The notes under the pieces were generated by a model. That model was not told the origin of the DNA. It saw only the letters and a list, made by a program, of their open reading frames with translations, and searched no databases. A stretch of 64,000 nucleotides of DNA from Geobacter sp. (GTDB lineage Bacteria; Desulfobacterota; Desulfuromonadia; Geobacterales; DSM-12255): contig WKKR01000001.1 in the NCBI GenBank assembly GCA_009684525.1, forward strand, positions 682,001 to 746,000. The letters run 5' to 3'. Positions 1-6,992 of this stretch are shown here, piece by piece. The translations under genes were made by a program, and so were the position numbers. The number at the start of each line of letters is the position of its first letter. Within the stretch, counting starts at the first letter, position 1.

Positions 1-1575
1 TCATTCAACGAGCAGAACGCTCTCTTTCGTAATATAAGCCGTATTCCCATGTACAGTTTCTGGGATGTTTACCTGGGGGAAGGGATTGTGGGGGGGCCGC
101 TGACATCTCCCCGTGAACAGGGAAAGGCAGCGGCGCTTATGGCACTCTCCATTCTCAAAGGAGATAAAATACCACAGGTACCGACACTGCTGAAATCTAA
201 CCTCATGTTCGATTACAATCAGCTACAACGTTTTGGCATCTCCCAGGCAAGCATCCCTGGCGGGAGCAGGATCATCAATCTCCCCCCCAATAACTTTCAG
301 ATCAGCAAAGGACAGTTCTGGATTGCCATTTCTTTGCTTGTCTCCTCGATAACGATTTCGTTGGTTCTTATCAGGAATATAATGAACCGCAGGATCGCAG
401 AAGCCATGCTTCGGGAGAGCGAACGGAATTTCCGGGACCTGTCTCAGCAGTTCGGTATCATTCTGGACGGGATTTCCGACGGGTTGTCGCTTATATCCCC
501 TGACATGAAGGTCATCTGGTCGAACAAGAGCACCGAGACATTTTTCAACGGTACGCTGGGTACGACTCCAGGAGACAACTGCTGCAAACTCCTCTACAAC
601 CGGTCATCAGTGTGCGAGGAATGCCCTGCAATAAAGTCATTCGCTACCGGCGAACGAGTCGAATCCATCATTACAACGCCGGACGGAAGGACGCTGGAAG
701 TAAAGGCATTCCCGGTTGTTGACGGAGCGGGCATGGTAACTCATGTGATCATGCTTGCCAGTGACATAACGGAAAAGAATCAGCTCCTGGAAGACTCGAT
801 ACGTACGGGCAAACTGGCTTCAATTGGTGAACTGGCAGCAGGGGTGGCACACGAGATCAACAATCCAAACGCGGTAATCATGTTGAACTCTGAAATCCTC
901 AAGAAGGTATCAACCAGTCTGACTCCCATTCTCAGTCAGCACTTCGAGGTCAACGGCGACTTCATGCTGGGGGGCTTGCATTATAACGAGATCAAGCATG
1001 ACCTGCCGTATCTTTTTGGCGAAATTGTCGACAGTGCGGTGAGGATAAAAAGGATTGTCGATGATCTGAGGAACTTTGCGCGGGAAGATGAACCGGACAC
1101 GGAAGAGATAATTAACATCAATGATGCGATATGCACTTCATCCCGCCTTGTCGGTAATGCGATCAAGAATGCAACCGATCGCTTTGAGCTTGAACTCTGC
1201 AATGAGATGCCATTGATTCGAGGAAGTTTGCAACGGATCGAGCAGGTGTTGGTGAATCTGATTCTGAACGCCTGTCAGGCCTTGCCATCTAAAGATCGGG
1301 GGATCCGGATATCGACAGTCTATGACCCGGGCGCCGGGGAGTGTGTCGTCACCGTGGCGGATGAAGGCATTGGGATTCCTCCCGAAATCCTTCCCAAGAT
1401 AACGGATCCGTTCTTTACCACCAAGCGCACCCAGGGTGGAACAGGGCTTGGCCTTTCCATCTCGATGAGAATCATCCGAGATTTCAAGGGGGATCTGTTG
1501 TTCAATTCAAGATTTGGAGAGGGGACGACCGTCACGATCAACATCCCCGTTTTCAAGGAGGCAATAGCAGCATGA
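1..1575 (+). CDS. Sensor histidine kinase with ABC-type binding-protein sensor (5' truncated by window)
   Basis: The frame is open from base 1, so the start lies outside the window; the first ATG at 49 is internal. The first ~95 visible codons (YLGEGIVGG, EQGKAAALMALSIL, LMFDYNQLQRFGI) resemble the end of an ABC transporter substrate-binding domain (PF04392 type), which in this kinase class senses a ligand outside the membrane. One hydrophobic membrane segment follows (bases ~310-375). Next comes a PAS domain (~430-780) with clustered cysteines, then the HisKA box (AGVAHEINNPN, ~840-870) and an HATPase domain with N box (NLILNACQAL), G1 (DEGIGIPP) and G2 (GTGLGLS). It overlaps the following response regulator by 4 bases (ATGA), so the two almost certainly form one two-component system. 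The ligand is unknown. Confidence 0.9.
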   Translation, partial: SFNEQNALFRNISRIPMYSFWDVYLGEGIVGGPLTSPREQGKAAALMALSILKGDKIPQVPTLLKSNLMFDYNQLQRFGISQASIPGGSRIINLPPNNFQISKGQFWIAISLLVSSITISLVLIRNIMNRRIAEAMLRESERNFRDLSQQFGIILDGISDGLSLISPDMKVIWSNKSTETFFNGTLGTTPGDNCCKLLYNRSSVCEECPAIKSFATGERVESIITTPDGRTLEVKAFPVVDGAGMVTHVIMLASDITEKNQLLEDSIRTGKLASIGELAAGVAHEINNPNAVIMLNSEILKKVSTSLTPILSQHFEVNGDFMLGGLHYNEIKHDLPYLFGEIVDSAVRIKRIVDDLRNFAREDEPDTEEIININDAICTSSRLVGNAIKNATDRFELELCNEMPLIRGSLQRIEQVLVNLILNACQALPSKDRGIRISTVYDPGAGECVVTVADEGIGIPPEILPKITDPFFTTKRTQGGTGLGLSISMRIIRDFKGDLLFNSRFGEGTTVTINIPVFKEAIAA

Positions 1576-3026
1576 ATCAGGAACTCTATCCCCAGATGCC
1601 CATTCTGCTCGTTGACGACGAAGAGGCGTGGCTCAGGAGCCTATCGGTCTTTCTCAGGGAATCGACCGGAATGAATAATTTCATCAAATGCGCTGATAGC
1701 CGGCAAGTCATGAATATTCTTGACAATAATGACATCTGCCTGGTTCTGCTTGACCTGACCATGCCATTCTTTTCAGGACAGGATATCCTCAGGATGATTG
1801 TGAGCAGGCACCCTTCAGTGCCGGTGATCATTCTCAGCGGTCTCAATCAGGTTGAGACTGCCGTGGAGTGCCTGCACCTTGGTGCACTGGACTACCATGT
1901 CAAAACGAGTGAAAAGGAGCGGTTGATAGCCGGAATCCAGAGGGCAATCTCCATCCAGCAACTAAGGAGTGAGAATTGTAGCCTGAAGAAAGGTATCTTG
2001 AACGACAAACTGGAAACCCCTGAGGCTTTCGAACAGATCATCAGTACCAGCACTAAGATGCGAGCGGTTTTCCGATACTGTGAAGCCATTTCCAGGAGTA
2101 GCGAACCGATTCTTATCACCGGCGAAAGCGGCTCGGGAAAAGAGTTGATCGCACGTGCACTGTGGAAGCTTCGTTCACCGAATGCCCCGCTGGTAGCCGT
2201 TAATGTAGCCGGACTGGATGACAATGTCGTTTCCGACACGCTTTTCGGTCATGTGGCAGGCGCATTTACGGGAGCTGACCGGGAGCGCAAAGGGATGATC
2301 GAGGAGGCAACGGGAGGGACACTGTTTCTGGACGAAATCGGGGATTTATCCCCCCAGTCGCAGGTCAAGCTCCTCAGACTTCTGCAGGAGGGTGAATTTT
2401 TCCCCATCGGATCGGATCGTCCAAAGAAACTGAAGGCGCGCGTGCTGTTCGCTACCAATCATGACCTCGACGCCAAGGTTGCCAAGGGTGAGTTTCGCAA
2501 GGATCTTTTCTATCGTCTGAATACCCACCACATTGAGCTCCCCCCATTGCGGGACCGGTTGGAGGATCTGCCCCTGCTCCTGCACCACTTCCTGAAAGAG
2601 GCTGCACAAACTATGGGGAAGAAAACACCGGCTGTGCCACGGGAGCTTGTGGCCCTGCTCTCCACCTATGATTTCCCAGGCAACATCCGTGAACTCAGGG
2701 CAATGGTGTTCCACGCGGTCAGCCTGCACTCTTCTCATGTGCTGTCACTCGACAGTTTCAAGGAGAAAATCGGCTACGATGCAGACCTCAACCTGAAGCC
2801 AGCGCAAGCTACGGCAATCGATGACCTCGCTCCGATCACTTTCCCTGATCGTCTGCCAACCATCGAAGAGATCGGCAAACGCGTCGTATTGGAAGCGATA
2901 CATCGCACCGGCGGGAATCAGACCGTGGCAGCCTCAATGCTGGGCATTACCCGTCAGGCCCTGGCAAAGCGCCTCAAAAAATCTCTCGGCAATCAGACAA
3001 TGAGCATATCCCAAGCAACATCCTGA
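1572..3026 (+). CDS. Sigma-54-dependent response regulator, NtrC family
   Basis: This 484-residue protein has the full NtrC layout. The N-terminal receiver (~10-125) has the acidic pair VDDEE and the phosphoacceptor Asp in LVLLDLTMP. The central AAA+ domain (~150-385) has Walker A GESGSGKE, the sigma-54 contact loop GAFTGA and Walker B TLFLDEIGD. The C-terminal Fis-type helix-turn-helix (~435-475) reads TGGNQTVAASMLGITRQ. All key residues for phosphorylation, ATP hydrolysis and RNA polymerase contact are present, so it should activate sigma-54 promoters on a signal from the kinase it overlaps. Its target genes cannot be told from this window; I found no convincing -24/-12 site next to the neighbouring genes. 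A terminator follows directly, so the pair ends its operon here. Confidence 0.95.
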   Translation: MNQELYPQMPILLVDDEEAWLRSLSVFLRESTGMNNFIKCADSRQVMNILDNNDICLVLLDLTMPFFSGQDILRMIVSRHPSVPVIILSGLNQVETAVECLHLGALDYHVKTSEKERLIAGIQRAISIQQLRSENCSLKKGILNDKLETPEAFEQIISTSTKMRAVFRYCEAISRSSEPILITGESGSGKELIARALWKLRSPNAPLVAVNVAGLDDNVVSDTLFGHVAGAFTGADRERKGMIEEATGGTLFLDEIGDLSPQSQVKLLRLLQEGEFFPIGSDRPKKLKARVLFATNHDLDAKVAKGEFRKDLFYRLNTHHIELPPLRDRLEDLPLLLHHFLKEAAQTMGKKTPAVPRELVALLSTYDFPGNIRELRAMVFHAVSLHSSHVLSLDSFKEKIGYDADLNLKPAQATAIDDLAPITFPDRLPTIEEIGKRVVLEAIHRTGGNQTVAASMLGITRQALAKRLKKSLGNQTMSISQATS

Positions 3027-3058
3027 AATAGCCGCAACGCAATCTCTGTAAAGAAATT

Positions 3059-3091
3059 GAAAGGAGGGAACGGCTTGGCCTCCCTCCTTTC
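3059..3091 (+). terminator. Rho-independent-like terminator after the response regulator
   Basis: An 11-bp perfect inverted repeat (GAAAGGAGGGA at 3059-3069, TCCCTCCTTTC at 3081-3091) encloses an 11-base loop 33 bases after the regulator stop. The T-run is weak on the plus side. Confidence 0.65.
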
Positions 3092-3124
3092 GTCTTTAGA
3101 GAACCTGCCAACTGATATGCAAAA

Positions 3125-3150
3125 GCGGGAGGAGCTTACGCTCCCCCCGC
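3125..3150 (-). terminator. Terminator of the secreted-protein gene
   Basis: The stem GCGGGAGGAGC / GCTCCCCCCGC (one mismatch) has a TTAC loop. On the minus strand it is followed by TTTT (3124-3121). It sits 38 bases past the stop of the gene at 3188. Confidence 0.75.
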
Positions 3151-3187
3151 ATTCGAGGTGGTACTACAGCAATAGTCCGGCCAGTGA

Positions 3188-4351
3188 TCAGTACTTCGGG
3201 GTGAAGCGCAGCACGAACTGGTTCGGGGTCTTCCACTTGGAGTTCAGTTTGTTGACCGTGATGTAGTAGTTCAGCCCCAGGTTGGCCAAATCTTCAAGCG
3301 GGGCAGTCGTGTAGAGGTAGTTGGATTGCCAGGCAGCCAGGATGTCGGCCGGGACCGGCTTCTTGACGCCATCGGAAGGATAGGCAATGCCATTGGCATC
3401 CAGGCCGGCCTGGCTGCGGTAGGTCACCCAGGTGCCATCGCAGTAGCCGATCCCTGTGACCGGGTCGGTAACGACGAAGGTGCCATCACAGTTGGCCATC
3501 AGGGTGTTGTCAGTGTTGGGGTTGGCATCGTCGTCATAATAGTAGGCATAGGGTACGCCGGACAGGTTGTTCCAGTCGCCAAACAGGGCGTAGTAGTTGG
3601 AGGTGATCAGTCCGGAGTCGATCGTGTCTTCAGTTGCATTGAGGAAGTAGCTGAAGCGGTTGATCGGGTCAAAATAGCCGGTTTCCGGATGATTGGCATC
3701 GGCCGGACCGGCCAGTCCCTGGGCAAAGAGAGCCGACAGCGTCTCTGCTGACTGAAGGCCGGAGGTGGTCGTGGTGAAAAATTTGCCCTTCTTGTCCGAG
3801 AAACCGAGGCCGTCAAGGGACGTGGACTTGGTGAACACGCCATTGACCATGAAGCCCAGTTCAGCTTTAAAGCCTTTCCATTTCCTGACGTCGTTGTCGG
3901 TCAGCTTCTGCATGGAGTTGTAGATGCTGGTGAGCGTGTCGGTTGCAACGGTGAAGTAGACGTCGATCGGCTGGCCGTTGACCCCGCCGACCTTCCAGCG
4001 CTTGCTGGACTGCAGCGGGTCGGAGCACATCTTGTCGGAGAAGTCATAGGGGTTGATACCAGTGGTCATGATGCACTTGAGGCCGGTGACATCATCCCTG
4101 TTGACGATCTTCATGCCCGGAGCCGTGACGTCCGACTCTTCCCAACCGATATAGCCGTTGGTGGCAGTCTTGGCAGTGTTGGTGAAGAGAGTGCTTCTAT
4201 ATTTTATAAAATCAGTGTACGGCGGCGGTGCTACAGTTACGTTACTCATATCCCAGCCGGTAATGGTTCCGGCATTGGCAGAAGCGGCAGTAACCAACAA
4301 TGATACGCCCAGCAAGACACTCAACTTCTTCGAAACTTTTGTTCTCGACAT
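3188..4351 (-). CDS. Secreted protein of unclear function, possibly choice-of-anchor F type
   Basis: The start at 4351 is chosen because AGGAG lies 8 bases upstream and the first residues then form a classic Sec signal peptide ([19 protein letters not shown]..., cleaved near SANA|G); the frame stays open 43 codons further upstream without a sensible protein. The mature ~365 residues are rich in aromatic residues and Asp/Asn, with four scattered Cys and no haem-binding CXXCH. The opening [10 protein letters not shown] and the later [19 protein letters not shown] segment recall proteins annotated as choice-of-anchor F, but I see no PEP-CTERM or other C-terminal anchor; the protein ends FVLRFTPKY, like an outer-membrane or periplasmic beta protein. 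It is a single gene with its own terminator. Family placement is from memory and tentative; secretion is well supported. Confidence 0.8.
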   Translation of the reverse strand: MSRTKVSKKLSVLLGVSLLVTAASANAGTITGWDMSNVTVAPPPYTDFIKYRSTLFTNTAKTATNGYIGWEESDVTAPGMKIVNRDDVTGLKCIMTTGINPYDFSDKMCSDPLQSSKRWKVGGVNGQPIDVYFTVATDTLTSIYNSMQKLTDNDVRKWKGFKAELGFMVNGVFTKSTSLDGLGFSDKKGKFFTTTTSGLQSAETLSALFAQGLAGPADANHPETGYFDPINRFSYFLNATEDTIDSGLITSNYYALFGDWNNLSGVPYAYYYDDDANPNTDNTLMANCDGTFVVTDPVTGIGYCDGTWVTYRSQAGLDANGIAYPSDGVKKPVPADILAAWQSNYLYTTAPLEDLANLGLNYYITVNKLNSKWKTPNQFVLRFTPKY

Positions 4352-4652
4352 TTCTCTCTCCTTTTTTTGATTGAGTTTGATGTGCTGCAGCACCTTCTTA
4401 TCAGGTAAACTGAGCCCATCCCGGCCACACTGTACAATTCCTTTCGTAAGAACTCCTTTCCGGCTTGTAACCCTTTTCATTCCTTACCGTGCATTTGCTA
4501 CACTGTTTCAACAATAAAATCGACGATGTCGACAGGTAACAACGCTTTTGTATCCCTGTTCAGCAATAGGCAGGCCAAACAGATTTATTCGCTTATCCAG
4601 CGGTTATCATTTGGTTTTTCAGGCTGGCAGAGAAAATGTGGCTCTAGAGCGA

Positions 4653-4668
4653 GGCAACCATGGTTGCC
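4653..4668. repeat. 16-bp perfect palindrome GGCAACCATGGTTGCC
   Basis: This perfect dyad recurs about 180 bases downstream, so it is unlikely to be chance. It could be an operator or a remnant of a mobile repeat. It lies about 300 bases upstream of the secreted-protein gene and 480 upstream of the aquaporin operon. Confidence 0.6.
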
Positions 4669-4833
4669 ATCGTTCGGCCTGTGACATCGAAGAGTTATTG
4701 TTTCAGAGGATGCAGTTGAGGGGAGGACAATGCTTAATTTAATTTAATATACCAATAATGCAGTATATATATTGTGAATGCATCAGAAATATCGAACTGT
4801 TCGTTGGAGAAAGAAGGCAGGAAAAGAGCATCC

Positions 4834-4869
4834 GCAACCATGGTTGCCATGCAACTATGGTTGCGCAAC
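4834..4869. repeat. Cluster of GCAAC/GTTGC dyads
   Basis: Three dyads are packed together: GCAACCATGGTTGC (4834-4847), GCAACTATGGTTGC (4851-4864, one mismatch) and GTTGCGCAAC (4860-4869). The first repeats the core of the palindrome at 4653. Close packing of half-sites resembles a multi-dimer protein-binding array. Confidence 0.6.
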
Positions 4870-4932
4870 AAAAAACGAGATGGGTGGAAATTTTTGATTT
4901 ATTTGTTGTTGCACATGACGCACATAAACAAA

Positions 4933-4968
4933 AAAGGCCACTTCTCCTGAGTGTCCTTTTGAAAAATG
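4933..4968 (-). repeat. Diverged copy of the tRNA-Arg terminator region
   Basis: The sequence AAAGGCCACTT...CCTTTTGAAAAATG followed by GTGTCCCC closely matches 11418-11466, which is the terminator of tRNA-Arg(CCT) plus the last bases of that tRNA (TGGCGTCCCC). The hairpin here, AAGGCCACT / AGTGTCCTT, has one mismatch. Beyond GTCCCC no tRNA structure can be drawn, so this is a terminator or att-like remnant, not a second tRNA. Confidence 0.5.
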
Positions 4969-5151
4969 TGTCCCCCTGGAGGGTGCACTTCGAAGTTTCC
5001 AAGTATGCTGACGACAGAATATTTATCTGCCTCATGCAGCATAACAACACGCAACAAAAATATATCTGTCAAAAATCATGTTACTCTTATCAAAGTGTAC
5101 TGGCTGCGTCATGTCAACGGTAGAAACCTGTGTGTACAACGGAGGCTAGTC

Positions 5152-5340
5152 ATGACTAAAACATATACATTCACGACCAAACATTACCCTGTAAATGACC
5201 TGTTGGCACTCGACTTACAAGATCACCTGGACAATATGGCCAGGGTGGGCTGGGAACTGGTCAGCACCCAGCAACTTATCAACGAGCATAGCCTCACCAC
5301 CCCGCAGATCATGTTTTTCTGGGGCAAGGATAATGAGTGA
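5152..5340 (+). CDS. Small DUF4177-like protein
   Basis: This 62-residue protein starts at ATG 5152 with GGAGG 7 bases upstream. The central RVGWELVSTQQL and the ending IMFFWGKD resemble the 'GWELVS ... FKR' signature of DUF4177-type small proteins, whose role is not known. There is no signal peptide or membrane segment. Its last 8 bases overlap the start of the aquaporin gene (ATG at 5333), so the two are translated together. A frame extending upstream to 4966 exists but crosses the repeat region and lacks a ribosome site. Being real is supported by the ribosome site and the overlap; the family call is tentative. Confidence 0.7.
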   Translation: MTKTYTFTTKHYPVNDLLALDLQDHLDNMARVGWELVSTQQLINEHSLTTPQIMFFWGKDNE

Positions 5341-6118
5341 GGAGGAACAAGACCGATCCATTCCATGGCTACTGTTCGGCGCTGAGTTCCTGGGCACGGC
5401 GCTGCTCATAGCTTTTGGATTGTCGTTAGTGATCCTGGGCTTCGGACAGGGAAGTCCCATAATCCAACTCATCCCGGGCAACGGCTGGCGCCGCCTGATC
5501 ACCGGCTTTCTTTTCGGCTCCACCGGAGCCCTGATTGCGCTCTCGCCACTTGGCAAAGAAAGCGGGGCTCACATCAATCCGGTCGTCACCCTGGCTTTCT
5601 GGCTGATGGGCAAACTGAAAACCCGCCATGCAGTAGGCTATATCCTCGCGCAGCTCCTGGGTGCAGTGCTGGGCGCAGTGCCATTACTGGCATGGGGGGA
5701 GATGGGCCGCAGCGTGTCGTTCGGTGCAACCCTGCCTGGCTCAGGCTACGGGGCAGGATGGGCATTGGTAGGAGAAGCGATAACTACCTTCGCCCTCATC
5801 GTCGGCCTGTTCTTCTTCCTGCGGCACCACCGGTTGCGGCCTTTCACACCAGCTCTTTTCCCCTTCTTGTACGCCTTCATGGTTTTCGCCGAGGCGCCGA
5901 TCTCCGGCACCAGTACCAATCCAGCCCGCAGCCTGGGGCCAGTAGTGATCTCCGGAGTCTGGCATGACTGGTGGATTTACTGGGTAGGACCGTTGTTGGG
6001 CACTTTTCTGGGGGTGGCTGCCCACCGGGTTACTGGTCTGGGTTGGCTGAAGGTTGAGGTTGCAAAGCTATACCATTTCGAGCACGACCGGTACGGTGTG
6101 TTCCGCAGGAAGGTATGA
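5333..6118 (+). CDS. Aquaporin / MIP-family channel
   Basis: This 261-residue integral membrane protein belongs to the major intrinsic protein family, which conducts water, glycerol or small neutral solutes. The two signature half-helix motifs are present, the first as GAHINPVVTLAFW (NPV rather than NPA) and the second as SGTSTNPARSLGP (canonical NPA). About six hydrophobic segments surround them, beginning LLFGAEFLGTALLIAFG. The start at 5333 overlaps the preceding small gene; a longer frame from 5195 would encode a non-hydrophobic leader and is rejected. The TNPARSLGP form and the short loops favour an AqpZ-like water channel over a glycerol facilitator, but the pore residues were not modelled. 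It probably shares an operon with the dehydrogenase 29 bases downstream. Confidence 0.92.
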   Translation: MSEEEQDRSIPWLLFGAEFLGTALLIAFGLSLVILGFGQGSPIIQLIPGNGWRRLITGFLFGSTGALIALSPLGKESGAHINPVVTLAFWLMGKLKTRHAVGYILAQLLGAVLGAVPLLAWGEMGRSVSFGATLPGSGYGAGWALVGEAITTFALIVGLFFFLRHHRLRPFTPALFPFLYAFMVFAEAPISGTSTNPARSLGPVVISGVWHDWWIYWVGPLLGTFLGVAAHRVTGLGWLKVEVAKLYHFEHDRYGVFRRKV

Positions 6119-6147
6119 GCTGTTACCCAGGGAAAGGGAGGCGCATT

Positions 6148-6930
6148 ATGAACATAAGGCTGGATAATAAACGTGTCATTGTCACCGGCGGCAATTCCGG
6201 CATTGGTGAGGCAATTGCCGTATCCCTCGCCGAAGCGGGTGCGCGAGTGGCAATCAACTACGTCACCCATCCCGAGACCGCACAGACCCTTGTGCAGAAG
6301 ATTCGGGAGCAAGGCGGCACTGCCATGGCGATCGAGACCGACGTATCCGATCCCGGGGCCGTCGCTGAAATGTTCAAGAATATCGACGCAGCCTGGGGAG
6401 GAATTGATATCCTGATCAACAATGCGGGCATCGACGGCGGCCGCGCCGTCGGTTGGGAGGCGGATAGTGCCGCATGGCGAAAGGTGATCGAGGTGAACCT
6501 GCTGGGAGCCTTTTTTTGCGCTCGAGAAGCCTTGCAGCGGATGGTGGCGCAGCAAAGCGGCGTCATCATCAACATCAGCTCGGTGCATGAAGAGATCGCC
6601 TGGTCCGGCTACAGTGCCTACACCGCCAGCAAGGCAGCAGTCGGCATGCTGACGAAGACCCTGGCCCAAGAGGCTGCCCCCCATGGGGTACGTGTCCTGG
6701 CGGTTGCGCCCGGTGCGATCAAGACGCCGATCAACCGCTCCGTCTGGAGCGATCAGCAAAGTATGAAAGACTTGATGGAAAAGATCCCGTTAGGGCGGAT
6801 CGGTAATCCGGAAGAAGTCGCCCACATGGTGGTGGTACTGGCCTCGGACATTGCCTCGTACGTGACCGGCCGTACAATCTTTGTGGATGGCGGCATGACC
6901 GATTATCCCGACTTTGCCCATGGCGGTTGA
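6148..6930 (+). CDS. Short-chain dehydrogenase/reductase, glucose-1-dehydrogenase-like
   Basis: This 260-residue classical SDR oxidises or reduces an alcohol/carbonyl with NAD(P). The Rossmann motif TGGNSGIG is near residue 13, and NNAG, the catalytic Ser in INISSVHE and the catalytic pair in YTASKAA all follow. The C-terminal RIGNPEEVAHMVV...GRTIFVDGG is typical of the FabG / glucose 1-dehydrogenase branch. The start at 6148 follows GGGAGG at a good distance; the upstream ATG at 6115 overlaps the aquaporin stop and lacks a ribosome site. Lying between a solute channel and a glucoamylase, it may act on the glucose released there, but that substrate is inference. Confidence 0.9.
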   Translation: MNIRLDNKRVIVTGGNSGIGEAIAVSLAEAGARVAINYVTHPETAQTLVQKIREQGGTAMAIETDVSDPGAVAEMFKNIDAAWGGIDILINNAGIDGGRAVGWEADSAAWRKVIEVNLLGAFFCAREALQRMVAQQSGVIINISSVHEEIAWSGYSAYTASKAAVGMLTKTLAQEAAPHGVRVLAVAPGAIKTPINRSVWSDQQSMKDLMEKIPLGRIGNPEEVAHMVVVLASDIASYVTGRTIFVDGGMTDYPDFAHGG

Positions 6931-6992
6931 TCTTCCAAGCACCTGATTGGACGTAATCGTAGCGGGTATGGAAACCGGAAAAAGGAGTCGCT

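Larger units (their letters stand above)
4352..5151. other. 800-base gene-poor stretch with palindromes and a tRNA-terminator-like sequence
   Basis: No open frame here has a credible start, ribosome site and protein-like composition. The stretch is A+T richer than its surroundings. It holds the 5' region of the secreted-protein gene on the left. In the middle are several GCAAC/GTTGC half-sites arranged as palindromes (4653-4668 and 4834-4869). At 4933-4968 there is a sequence matching the terminator of tRNA-Arg at 11418-11460. The right end is the leader of the small gene at 5152. Confidence 0.6.

Noticed and set aside
4352-4500. Cyclic-di-GMP (GEMM) riboswitch in the leader of the secreted-protein gene
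   Set aside because: The conserved GEMM core segments (such as the ACGCAAAGCC and GGGCAAACC blocks) are not present.
4961-5000. A second tRNA at the terminator-like copy
   Set aside because: After GTCCCC the T-arm spacing is wrong (TTCGA is 6 bases too far) and no cloverleaf can be drawn.
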